Source: Pezicula radicicola (lineage: Eukaryota > Ascomycota > Leotiomycetes > Helotiales > Dermateaceae). Taken from it: DNA of 64,000 nucleotides. The stretch spans positions 1,431,939 through 1,495,938 of the forward strand of contig PDUO01000007.1 of the NCBI GenBank assembly GCA_003008705.1. Reading direction: 5' to 3'. The translations under genes and the position numbers were made by a program. The notes beneath the pieces are model-generated. The model saw only the letters and a program-made list of their open reading frames with translations, did no database searches and was not told the DNA's origin. Shown here one piece after another: positions 46,561 through 57,756 of this stretch (position 1 is the stretch's first letter; each line of letters opens with the position of its first letter).

Positions 46561-48625
46561 ATGCCCCGGAACAAGCGTCGACGAGATGAAGCCAGTAAAA
46601 AATGGGAAACAAGTGAAACGGAAGATAACAACGTGAATGTGTCAAGTGGCAACAGCAGCGGTAATCGAATTGATGCTGAGGAAGTCGACGAACACGGGCA
46701 CGGCAATGGCAATGACCGCACAAATAATAATACCGACAACAGAAGATCGCATCAAAGTAGAGGAGACACCTCATTGCAACACGAACACCAACCTAGTCTT
46801 GGCCCATGGACCCAAGCCGTCCATCAAGCTGTTAAAAGTATGGGAGCTGCTCATCAAGCAATCAAGGACCTAGAAAACAAGTTCAAATTACATGTAGACG
46901 ACCTCAGCTTGGTAGCAGAAACTAAAACGACGCTTAATCAACTAATGGAAGATTGTGCCCGAAAAGACAACGAGCTAAGGGAGCAAGAGAATACGATTTA
47001 CACTTTGAGACGCATGGACCAGAAAACAAAGGCCGAAATTGAGCGCAAAGAGGCAAATATCAAGGAGGAAAAACGAGAACTGGTTCAAGAGAAAACAAAA
47101 CTTGAGAAAAGAGTCTCCGCGGCGATAGCAGAAGAAAGGCTCAAACTACGAGAGAGACTTGAGGAGCTTACGACAAAGCAGACTAAGAGCCATGAGAAGT
47201 GTAGCAGGGAGCTAGAAGACGAGTTTGCTAGGAAACGAGATGAGAATGACAGAAGAGTGACTGTGCTAAAGGCTGAGAAGGAACAGCTTTTGGCAACGAC
47301 TCAACAACAGGAGAGGACAAACAAGAGTCAAACCAAGGAGCTAGAGACCAGTAAGGAGCAATACGATTTGTTGGAGAGAGCAAAGAATTCCATCAGAAAC
47401 GACAATCTAGCTCTAGAAAGGGAACTTAAAATAATGAAAGAGGAGTTCGCATTGAACGGTAAACCAGTTGCATACTTGTACGTACTTTAACACTATCCAC
47501 AGCCCACAGAAGATACTCCTGCTAAGAGGAATTAGCAAGCAGAGATTCGCGGATATATATGGTGAGATTGAAGGGATTTCTATGAGATATTTCCATGAAA
47601 TACCCGTAGAAGAAAAAGTGAGATCTTCCTCCCATCAGCCACGCTCAAATTTGCTTATCGCATATAAGGACTTAGAAAAAGTACACGAAGAACTGGTTGC
47701 AGCAGATCCTTGCTTCAAGTCTATTACCATTGATGATTCCGATGATTCACGCGATCTCTGTACTGCCCATGCTCAACGTATCATCTCGGATGCCATATGT
47801 CAAGACGTCTGGAAACCCATGAGCTCCGAGCTCACACTACTACATCCCGAATTCAGCAGCATCCTTAACAAGATGTCTCACGAGCTCGATAAATCTAGCT
47901 ATTGTGGACTCGCAGCAAATTCATGGACAGCTCTCACTATTCGAGCTCTTCAATCTTTACAGATTGACACTGCTCCTCCTGAAGCTCTGAAACCCAAGGG
48001 ATCCACTCTTGCTACTGGTTCTGCCAGAGCCGATAGTGTCATCTCTAAGGTTTTGTCTGTCCTCTCTCCTTTAGTCAGTTCGACCCAGATCGAGACCCTT
48101 CAAATGGACCTCCTCACGCTTATTAAGTCGACCATCGAACTCTGGGATGATGCTCAGACCGCCGGATTGAAGATCACTGCTACCCTATCACTGGATCCTG
48201 CAAAATATGAAGAGTGGCGGTCCCAACGGTTTGACCCAGCATCTTCAGCACGTAACCGCAATGGATCAAACACAGAGCCCGTGTCTAGAACTCATCCCCG
48301 GGTGTTCACTCTCTTCCCGCGGATAGTGTGCCAGAGAGTACCAGAACCAGTCACCCATGACAAAGGCCAACCTGATAACTGGTCACCAAGTTGGCATCCG
48401 ACGTGTATCTATCCTGGGAAGGGATTACCTGAGTGGTCATCATTAGTAGTGCGAGGAAAGGAGGAGCAGGCGGGGAGAAATGAGTATATTGCAAGAATAC
48501 TAGAGAATGCAAAGAAGGATTTGTACAGTACTAAGCGTGCTTCTGTACACAGCAAGAGGGAGTCAATAGAAGGTTTATCATCGGGACCACCGAGTCCCAG
48601 GGTCACCAAGGTCTCAGAGAAGTAG
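46561..48625 (+). CDS. Long coiled-coil protein of unknown function
   Basis: Exons 46561-47458 and 47529-48625 (intron 70 nt) give 664 aa. The N-terminal 75 residues are Asn/Ser/Glu/His-rich and start with the basic MPRNKRRR. Residues ~90-300 form a continuous coiled coil (KDLENKFKLHVDDLSL, ERKEANIKEEKRELVQEK, LALERELKIMKEEF). The second half is a folded helical domain with CTAHAQRIISDAICQDVWKP, GLAANSWTALTIRALQSL and SVLSPLVSSTQIETL, and a short Ser/Arg-rich tail. Similar architecture is common in expanded, lineage-specific fungal proteins; I cannot give a role. The exon join was chosen because it is the only one with a GTAAAC donor that keeps frame; it is the weakest part of the model. Confidence 0.75.
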
Positions 48626-49622
48626 TTAATTTGGTCAATTCCTAGCACTAGAGATGTTGTGAAGTGGAGTTGAATCCGTCGTCGAGGAGAATCTGGTGGA
48701 AACTCTAGAAGAGAAGAATTGTCTGTTTCGGGGTCAAAGGCGAAAGGGAAATTGCACTCACGGGGATAACGCAGACAAAATAAGTCTGCGCAGGAAGTGG
48801 AGCAAGGGAAGGCCTTTCACTATTAGTGTCTATATATGTGCTTATTTTATTAGTTGCTTGCAGAAGTTCGAATTTATTACTATTTTGTAGTTGGATGTCA
48901 AATACTAGGTATTTTTAGCTTGTGCTAGAATATAAATTCGTGCTGGGTACAATCTCACGCTAACTCTTATTCTTTATTAGAAGGCGTAATCGAGCAAGAA
49001 TAAGTTCCGTAAGAGATTATAAGGGCAGCGGTAGCCTAAAATTAGCCGTTCTATAGGTGGGGTTAGGAGCCTAGTTGACATGGAGGTGAATGTTCAAGGC
49101 AGTATTCCTAATTCGGTTAAGTGTCTTTTTTGACCACAAACTAGACCTTGATTCCGTAGAACCCTACATACTACAATACAACCCCATCTTGAACTAGATT
49201 TCGACGTATCCCCCTTGTTTTCTCTAGTACTGTAGTAGCTAAAAAACAGCGCGACGTTGTAGCCAGATCTAGCGGTCCCTACACCACGATCCTATATAAA
49301 ACTGTAGTTTTATTAACTTAAGTTGTAAACTTATATAATAATAATAATTCTTAGCTAATTATAAATAAAAAGTTGATTAATCGAAAGCCGTTTATCTAGA
49401 GATCCTAATTCCTAAATATCTAATTATTGTAAAATTGTCTATATTATTATCGATAGAAGTCTAATATCATAAAAGTCTGAAGCAATAAAACCCTAGTCTA
49501 GGACGGATTAACCTATTCCGGAGTTACGTAGAAATGTTTAATAAAAATTTAATAAAAATTTATGAATTGAATGAATTGAATTGGCCATAGATAGATGAAA
49601 ATAAATATATTCATTTGAGAGC
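48626..49622. other. AT-rich intergenic region, likely repeat debris
   Basis: 49.28-49.6 kb is strongly AT-rich with aaaatttaataaaaattt-type direct repeats (about 49540-49565). No coding signal. Confidence 0.4.
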
Positions 49623-50257
49623 CTATATCAGAGGCATCAGAGCACAATCCATAGCAGATATTTCGAGTGGTCGTTGAACGGACTGGCACATTTTTGAAAG
49701 AATCAAACAATCAACATCATCGATGGTGTTTTTGAGTGCCCCATGATGTTCGAGTAGATAGTGGCTTAGAAGACTTCCACAAATACTGTAAAAGAAGGCG
49801 GAATAGTCGACAGGTGTCGAGTCTCCGCACCATTTAGGAGCGAGGCTGTGCGGACCGAAAACCTGATCTTGAAGATCCGTGCATTTGTTCTTGCCATATG
49901 TATGAATCAGGTTGTACAGTGGAACAAGGGCTTCTTTTTCCGGACCAATAGCAATTCTTTGGCGACAGAGTCGTAGTGGAAGTGTACGGAAAAGTTGATC
50001 AACTACTGATTCTCCCCCCAACGACTTTTGGTCAAAAGGCGTTCGATCCCCGTACAAAATTTATTAAAGTCCTCCAGACCAGCAACAGCTTCGTCGAGAT
50101 GAAGGACAAGATCTTTGGCGAGTACAAATTCTTGGATAATCCAAAGCCGACTCCAATAGCTCAGAGCTGGTAAATCATGCCGAACAGAGAGGTTCTTGAA
50201 CTCTACATCGTTCGAGCTGTTGTTGAACCAAAGTTTCCTCCAAGTGACTGGTAGCAA
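49623..50257 (-). pseudogene. HET-domain gene fragment, frameshifted
   Basis: Frame 1 (50257-~50040) reads LPALSYWSRLWIIQEFVLAKDLVLHL, the 'R.YW.RLWI.QE..LA' block of one HET subgroup. Frame 2 (50057-49623) continues RIAIGPEKEALVPLYNLIHTYGKNKCTDLQDQVFGPHSLAPKW, with 'DYS..FY...' afterwards, as expected downstream. The frames overlap, so a single indel near 50040-50050 separates them. The N-terminal HET core is missing upstream. A clear pseudogene remnant. Confidence 0.82.
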
Positions 50258-51411
50258 AGATATAGTCGAGGAAGTGTCTTATCCTTCGCAGCGGGTTTGG
50301 GCCATGGGACTTATTCCCTAGCTATCAGCCTGAGCATAGATTATCCTTATCAAGTTTACCTGATGGTTACGTTCTCTGTTGTCTCTCTGGTCTAAGTAGA
50401 CTATATCGACCCTAATAAGAGCCAGCAAGTCGCACCCCCGGCAGATTCTTGGGCTCGCCGAGACTCATTCTCGCTAGTCCTCTCTAAGGCGGGATGAACA
50501 CTAAATAACGGTACGCATCACCAAATAAATTCTCGCCTTGCGAATTCCTTCCGCTGCCACCTCTCTCTGCATCCTTATCACAAATAGATCCGCCCCTGAT
50601 ATCCAAAACAATAGCGCACTGCTACTCCCTTCGCGTTACTAGGCCGCGTACTATAGCTTTACTAAAACCATAGGACCACGTAGTAGGAATTATAGGGAAT
50701 GCTTCAACGCATTTGCACTACCGCTGACAGGCTGCCTTGACTCAGTGTGTGGGGGCCTTTTTACCCCCCCTGGGGTTAACAAAATCAAGTAATTTGCTGC
50801 TGACAGGCGTCTATAATAAAGTGAAAGGACTCATGGCCTGAGAGAAAGCTCACGATCCAGGTAATATTCTCTGGTTGTCCCCACTCTTGTTCTTTCTTAT
50901 GTTTTACGGTCACACACCGTCATAATAGAAATTCTCCGCCACTTGTCGTTCCCAAAGAAGTATCTGCCGCAGGGGCTGCGTCGGCTACTTCTATGTGATG
51001 TCTGCCGAACTCGTGTACGAGGCGCTATTTTTGGAAGGGGGCCGAATTTGAATAGTTAAAGCTTTCCTTCTTGCACCTAATAGGGAGTACTGAATATATT
51101 CTTTGCAGGCTATTTATCGCTTACCTCACAAAGTCTGATATCGACAGCGATCGACAAATTTGTTTGATAAAACGTAAGCCCATGACCATGTGATATCCAT
51201 GTCTGGGAGAATGATTTGGAATATACCTTGCTTGTGAGGATGATAAATTGTATTGAAATATGTATGTCGGGTCTATGATCTCAGCCTGAATGATATGTCT
51301 TGACGTTTCGTCAGCAAAGCGCGTGGTACTGCGAGTCTCGTAACTCGTAAATCAAGAATTTCCCCACCAAGACCACCAGTTACAAATTAAAGAGCGAATC
51401 CTCGATTGGAT
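50258..51411. other. Debris between HET and pseudokinase remnants
   Basis: No readable gene. A G/C-run pair (gggggcc...ccccccc) sits near 50745-50775. The missing N-terminal HET sequence may be here in unrecognisable form. Confidence 0.4.
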
Positions 51412-52391
51412 TTAATACATCCGAGATAGTGGCTCAATGACCAGATGTTTGAATCTCAATACCACAGAAGTTACATGCTGCGAGAAGTCCGTTGCAGGCA
51501 CGTCCTCTCCAAAAGCCACCGTTGAGACATGACAGGCACGCGATCACAATGTTGGAATATTCGGTGCCGACTCTCTGCGGTAGAGATTTCTCTGCCAAAG
51601 CTATCAGAACTTCCATGATAATTGAAGGTTCTGTCAACGCGTCTATTGAATCCGACTCTTCAGGTGTAACAAGTTGGTGGTCGATAGCCATTTGTCGATA
51701 TGTCTCGCTTATAGTTTGCTCAGTAACATTGTATGCGTCGTTGAGATCGACAAGGAGGGCATCGGTATCGCTCTTGGTAGTTGTGAGCGGCTCCCAAAGG
51801 CCAATTTCGAGAAGACAGACTCCAAGGCTGTAGATGTCATGCCCGATGTTATATCTTTCTTCAGGTTGCAGTCCTTGGCGATGAGGATGGCGATATATGT
51901 CCTTGAGCCAACTCATCTCGCCTCTCAAGCTAGTTAGATCACTTGCTTTCCTTAGCATTGTCCAGTATGTTAGATGTGGTCTTGTGCCGACGAGGCTCTG
52001 CAGTGGCTGGAGAGTTGTAGAGTGTGGCCGCAGAAGGAGGAAGGTGTCCAGCCGAATATTCTTGTGGACGAATTCAGCATTGTGGACAAACAGCACAGAT
52101 TCCGACATCAGATGCGCGAGCCGCATCCGATCTTCTAAAGCATGGCCTCCGCCAGGTGCTTGCATGGAAGGTGGTGTTTTGAGCATAGTACTTCTAAGGG
52201 TTGATGGATTGCCAAGGTCTTCCGGGATTTGGAAGACAAGACAAGGGTTTTGCTCTTCATGGTAACCTAAGCATTTTAGAACTCCCCTTGCTCCTTTGTT
52301 CTTTACCAAATGACTTGCAATTATTGGTATCTCGGAGCTTGGCGCTTCAGAGCGTTCGATGATCACCCGGACTGCGATCGGGAGGCCAGCC
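51412..52391 (-). pseudogene. Pseudokinase-domain gene, 5' truncated and frameshifted
   Basis: The frame enters at the edge of the neighbouring repeat with AEIRDQAGLPIAVRVIIERS and runs to VLKCLGYHEE, RLAHLMSESVLFVHNAEFVHKNIRLDTFLLL and YNIGHDIYSLGVCLLEIGLWEPL. These are kinase N-lobe, catalytic-loop and F-helix equivalents. HRD is HKN and no DFG is seen, so it was not an active kinase. Fungal proteins of this type often join such a domain to a HeLo/prion-inhibition domain and take part in incompatibility; that N-terminal part is absent. Near the end the stop-bound frame is wrong: shifting by one base after CLSCLNG restores VAFGEDVPATDF...HLVIEPLSRM to a stop at 51412-51414. Confidence 0.8.
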
Positions 52392-52890
52392 TGATCCCGA
52401 ATCTCTGCCCTTATCTACCTCTGTTTACGCAAAACATAAAAATCAAGGCTGGTTTAGAGTGGCGTATTTGGCTAGTTTTTCAGGAAGCTAAATACCTTAA
52501 CCTTTGTTGAATTCAATAAATATATGGGAATAGTCATGTGATCGTCCTACTACTACAAGTACGGCTATTCTAGTACTCTAGCTTCTACACAGAACTCAGA
52601 ATCAACCACTATTGCCCACACAGTTGCTGCCCATTATCCCAATTATCGTGCCTATTCAACAAGCTTTATAAGAATTTATAAAAACGCTTTCTTTTAGCTA
52701 TGTTACCTATAATACTAGGCTAACTTAGTATACTGTTATTAGGATTGACCTATAGTTAGGAACTAATAACTGTATTTTATCCTTAGTAAAGGATACTACT
52801 ACTTATATATAAATAGATAAGTCGAATAAAGTAAAAAAATATATATAGAAATTAAGCTAAAGAATTACTTAGATCTAGAAAAAAAGTATA
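52392..52890. repeat. Repeat relic, copy B (RIP-mutated)
   Basis: Matches copy A at 44043-44365. In the right part (52664-52890) nearly all differences are C-to-T or G-to-A in this copy, which is the RIP signature. Its left edge coincides with the break in the pseudokinase gene. Interrupted by an insert at 52506-52663. Confidence 0.78.
52506..52663. mobile_element. 158-bp insertion within the relic
   Basis: Absent from copy A, where the flanks are continuous. Its ends are inverted (gttgaatt ... attcaac) and cttt is found on both sides, suggesting insertion of a solo LTR (TGTTGAA...TTCAACA) or a small MITE. It is not AT-mutated like the host copy. Confidence 0.55.
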
Positions 52891-53100
52891 TATCTATTCC
52901 CTATGATTTTGTCGAGGGCATTCGCTCTCATCTATGTATGGTAAATAATTTATAGAACTCGAACGGACTCCTTGATTGCAGAGACTGTTGCACTAGTGAC
53001 TTGTCCCTCCACTGATAGACTAGTTTGTCGGTCCTACCACATCAACTAGTCGTAGGAATTTAAGTAAATAATGAATATTCTTGAAGGATCTCCAATTCTA

Positions 53101-53769
53101 CTATAACCGATGTGCCGATAACAACATGAGGCCTTGTATGCCGAAAAGAAGGCGTACTGAGTGATCAATAGTGCTATCATCAAGCAGCATACCAGTATCA
53201 GGAGCAGTATTAAACCAGGCATTGCTCTTAACTCCATTGTATGAATTACACCCTACCCCACTCACTTCATACGTGCCGCTGACATAACTCAGAGCAATGA
53301 CAACTAGCGATCCTCGAAAAGCACAGATGATATCCCCCTCTTTGATTTTACCATACGTATGTCCAATCATTCCACTAGTACAAAAGAAAGGTCTGCATCC
53401 TTCCGGAGTCTGGAAAAGAAGTGCGGCAATACAATCTTCGGGGGAGAGGAACTCGGTTAAAGGTAGTAAAGTCGGCCGTTGAGCTTCCCATGTGTCACTA
53501 ATTGGGCCGCGCCTCAGACTGATCCTTTCTTCAAACTTTTTACGGCGTACAACACTCTCCTGCCATTGCAATCTTACCGACGCCCACGATTGGTGCTTAC
53601 ACTGCAGTACGTTTGATAGATTTTGTCCTTCTGGTATCCTTAACGGCTCAGGTTGATCCTGAAAGGTCAACAGCGGTACATAAACTTTAGTCTCGAGCAT
53701 CTCATCTTTTGTTACTATTGAAAAAGCTTCTGGTTCTGCCTTTCTGGGACGCTTGTGCCGGCCGTTCAC
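53101..53769 (-). pseudogene. HET protein C-terminal fragment
   Basis: A 222-codon frame whose second half reads EGCRPFFCTSGMIGHTYGKIKEGDIICAFRG...GTYEVSGV, the usual C-terminal module of large HET proteins (R.PF.T..G..G..P..++.GD.I..F.G). The HET domain itself is missing upstream (AT-rich relic DNA from 53.86 kb), and the expected ending (the 'G.+..F' helix) is lost. Treated as a remnant, although the frame is open and could be transcribed. Confidence 0.72.
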
Positions 53770-54342
53770 GACACTGATACGCCGCCCTATTTGACCAGTC
53801 AGCTCCCTAATTAGGGTGCGTTCTTATCAGCTGGTTATCCGGGCCGTTGATCAGCGAAAACTTTCCATCAGTTATCACAATTAGAATAATCAACGTATAT
53901 TGTAAATTAATTTTATCTTATAAGAAAAGATAACTTTTATCTAAGATATTACTAACTTAGTAGTAATTTAATTTTAGAGCCTATATTAGTTTAGACTAAT
54001 ACTTATATAATCTTCTTCTATGTAACCAATTCTTCTAATAAGATATATAAGCCTAAAGAGCATTCTCTATATATTAAATTAAGGGTGTTTTTTTTAGTAA
54101 GGATTATAGTGTCTTAGCTATTTAATCTATGTTTTTATAACTACTTCAAGCGTAGAATTTAATTTAAATCTACCTTTAAATAAGTATATATATATATATA
54201 TATATAGAGTAAACAGGTAGCTAAGCGACGGTATTAACTATAGGGGTAATAACCGTTTAGAAACTATGCCTACTTAGATAACAAGACGCAAACAAAACTA
54301 TCTATGTATCTAAAGTGCTACATTGATTCGAACCTAGTTTAC
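53770..54342. other. AT-rich relic DNA with a (TA)n microsatellite
   Basis: A (TA)n run lies at about 54185-54206. The remainder is extremely AT-rich, like the RIP-mutated islands elsewhere. No gene. Confidence 0.5.
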
Positions 54343-55661
54343 TTATCGTGGAGCGATCTCGCCGTTGTCGTTGATCCAGTGATTTAAGGACCATACCTTC
54401 AAGGCAATCCCCAGCATATTAATGGAATCTATAACACGCCCTGTTAGCCGAATTCAAGACCATAGTCATCGTATAAAGCCACTCACCGGAGTTACGGACG
54501 CTATGCAATGCGCCAACGCATTTCCAGCCATAGCACTGTCTAGTCCCATCCGGTAGGTCATTGTCCTTGACGTCTTCCAGCTGGCCGCCTTGATTCGTGT
54601 GCGTCAGCTATTTAGCGTAAAATGTCAGCTGAAACCACACAATGTCTTGAACTCATGATGGAGGAGAGCATGGACTTACCTCATGTAGTATGACAGCTCC
54701 AAAGGTCTGGATAATACCGTCCACGGGAGTCTGCGTGTCCTTGAGAGCCTTGACAAACTCCTCTGACATCGCCTTTTCGATCCTGGCCGCGTCGATCTTG
54801 GGCCACTGGTCTGCGGCCGCCTTGTTCATGTACCATGCGCACAAGTCCATCGCATTGGCATACCTGGTCGGCCTAGTATAGAGGTCCTTTGATATGCCCA
54901 TTCTGGAGCCACCGGCATTGATCCAAGCCTTGATATCGGTGTAGTCCGAGGTCCACGTCATGGCGATCGTCGTCCCGGAGCCCGGCACGGTCTTGGGATC
55001 GTGGCACTTCTCGAGCGATTTGTGCCAGGCTTCAAAGAAACGCCTTTCCATCGCTATGTCTCGTTTCATCGTCGAGCCTTCAATGTCCAGGAAGCGCGAC
55101 GTGTCGCAGTACAGCTCCTATAGCGTGGTGCATCAGTCCCAAATTCAGCTTTTTTCCTGTAGCGTTTGGATACTTACAACGTCGATATTGCTCCTTATCG
55201 CCTTCCATCCTTCATCCTGGGGTCGGAATTGTGACGGTTCCCTGCTGTAGGCCTTAATAGCTTCGAAGGTGGCTGATAGGAAAACAGCACAGTCAGGCCT
55301 CATAATCATTACTTGTTGAAGATGGCCTATGTACTCACATCTTGCCTGGTTGAACTTGTTGTCAAAGTCGTCCGCGCCAAAGATATATTTACACATGCTT
55401 TGGACTTTGTCATCGGACCCATGGTCTGTCATGACATTGAAGGCATTTTCTGCCAGGTCTACAGCTTCTTGCATGGCCCCTACGATACCATCTCTCGAAT
55501 TGATCTCGTTGGTGTTGTCTGGCAATATCTTAGTCATTTCGTATAGGAATGCCAGTTGTCACATTGCGACAAAAACACGTACCACAAGATTTGTCGATAG
55601 CGTACTGCGCTGCTAAACAATTACCTCCCAACGCCAGTATTAGCCAAGTGCTCAACTTCAT
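54343..55661 (-). CDS. Secreted HELTH zinc metalloprotease (M35/deuterolysin-like or HRXXH-like)
   Basis: Six exons: 55661-55583, 55518-55339, 55272-55178, 55117-54680, 54607-54487 and 54428-54343; 332 aa. A signal peptide (MKLSTWLILALGGNCLAA) is followed by QYAIDKSC. The zinc site is formed across an intron: LHE at the end of exon 4 and LTHTNQGG at the start of exon 5 give HELTH (residues 263-267), the His-Glu-x-x-His core of M35-type peptidases. Conserved-looking pieces: EAVDLAENAFNV, CKYIFG, ELYCDTSRFL, RYANAMDLCAWYMN and DVKDNDLPDGTRQCYGWKCVGAL, with an Asp after the motif that could be the third ligand. Expected to act outside the cell, possibly against host or substrate protein. No pro-peptide cleavage site is obvious. 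Confidence 0.85.
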
Positions 55662-57756
55662 AGTGAAGACTTTTAGAGAGGATCAGCGTGAGTCCGCAGA
55701 GATGTAATGGAGCAACAGAAGATCAGTCTACCAAAGTATCTTGTCTTGTGAACTCGAGCTGGTTGTTGCGATGGCGAGAGGGAAGGCTTTAAATACCAAA
55801 ACGATAGTCATGTCGCCAATGCAGCATATATATACTCGTAAGTGAGATGTGAATAGCTGCAACGCAGGCTTTAGACAAGCCCCCAATCGACATTGTGTTT
55901 CATTGGCAACTTGGTCCAATCCGGAAAACCATGCAGCCCAGCCCCCGAGCAGATTTCACTGCCCCATGATTGCTAAGGTGCTTCCCAACATCTCGAATCC
56001 TTTAGATTCCAGCTTACTCTACCGGCCTCCACCCTGAGGGATTGCGGCAACGGCATCAGAGGTTGTCGTTCTGGCCGCCTCAGACTCGGAAGCGGCTACT
56101 TATAAGTAGGTACCCAATAAGCACTCGCCTTGTTCGGAGTCATTTCTCCAAAACCACCGCAGCCAAGGCCGAGCAAAACAAGCAAACGACGACATAAGCG
56201 CGTATAATCGATAGGCAACCTCACACGGCCAGACTAAGACCAAGAAGAGAGAATAACACCAACATACACAGCACCCAAAGGCGCAGTAGTTGTTCCTTCA
56301 TGCTGGCCTGCTCTACATAACCCTAAAGTCCAACTTCGACCAGACGTTTTCGGCCTTGAGAGGTGGATTTCTGGCGATGCAGCCTAACATAACAAGAAGT
56401 AGTTAGTGTTTGGTACGGGGGCGCATAATTGTATCGCGTAGTAGTATGTGCAAATTAGCCTAGTGGCCATGATTAGGAAGGCCTCGTTGGAGGGGAATTG
56501 GGTTCATCATGCGACGAGTCGGTCGGAGGAAATCATAGTCGTCGTCGTTAGGGCCAGGATAACCGTGATAGTCTACCACCGGTAATCGTCTAGCGGCTAA
56601 ATCAGCCAATTGTGTATGACATGTCGCATATGGAATAAACGGGCCCGGGCCGGGCCCGTGCAACCCAACCCAAACCCTAAAAGAACTGCCTTGCCCTTCC
56701 TCCGTACCAAAATTAGCTGGCTCTATCACTTGGCGACGCATTCATCACTCTATCAGGAAATGATTTTGTAAAGTACTTGCCTGCTTTGTACTCTTGGCAG
56801 CTAAGCATCTTCTCTTGGCTCGAATCAATGGCGGATGAATTCATTACCCTAGCTAATTCCTTCTGTAGCTACGAGTGCTCTCCCTGTGATAGACGCCGAG
56901 AATCTTCTCGTCTTCCCAACTCCTCAGAATATTCGCTATAATGGCGTTAAAAAAAAGGCGCTTGCGAGGTCCTTTTTCTTCTTCTACAGAGCAATAGCTA
57001 AGTTTCGTCGGGTCTTAGCAGCGTGTACACTAGCTTGCAGAGCTCGACTCGAATGATGATACTGTATCCCTTCCTGACTGCTGCGGCTCGCTCCGGACAG
57101 AGAAGAGCTTTCTACATCCGAGATCTGTGAGTCATTAGTCGATGTGGCTTAACGAGAGGCCACTCCTGAAAAACTAACAATACATGGTGAATTGCCTGTT
57201 TTGGGGGGAAGTGTAAAGGTAGGGGTGGCTTATAACCCCAACATCCCGTTCTACCTCCAGATAACATCGGCGATGTAGGATGTTAGACCCCAAATGCAAG
57301 AGACGAGGCGATTCCATCTGCAATATTGGGGTTCGAGTAGCTATAGACCCTAAAAGCATATAAGAGGCACATTATGTTCGTGATGTTGGGTGCTAAGGTC
57401 GAGTTATAGGAGTAGCAAGGGTAGGATCCTGCCCGTCCTGCACCACAAAGGTACAGACCCTATCCAACACTAGGACTACGCCGCTGACCCCAACGAGGAC
57501 ATTCATAGTATACTCCAACGACAGGCGCTTAAACCACGAGTTAATAGGTCATGGAACAAGAGCTACAGAATCTGTGCCGAGTTCCAGCCGTAAAGCTGGT
57601 CATTGTTCGTAATGACTCTGGTGATTGAAATATACATATAAATATCTCTTCCGTCGTTCTTAGTGTATGGTATTCGACACCATCATCTCCATTCCCGATC
57701 TAAATCCAAACCACATTCTTATCTATAAAGATCTCCCCTTGTTTTGTCTTGTTATA
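55662..57756. other. Intergenic, 2.1 kb
   Basis: Divergent region between the metalloprotease (-) and the secreted Cys-rich protein (+). A GC palindrome cgggcccgggccgggcccg occurs near 56640. A 93-codon frame at 56460-56741 (-) has Pro/Arg-rich content but no family support. Nothing else seen. Confidence 0.45.

Noticed and set aside
56460..56741. 93-aa - frame with GPGPGP stretch
   Set aside because: Composition follows the GC palindrome in the DNA; no flanking splice or start evidence.
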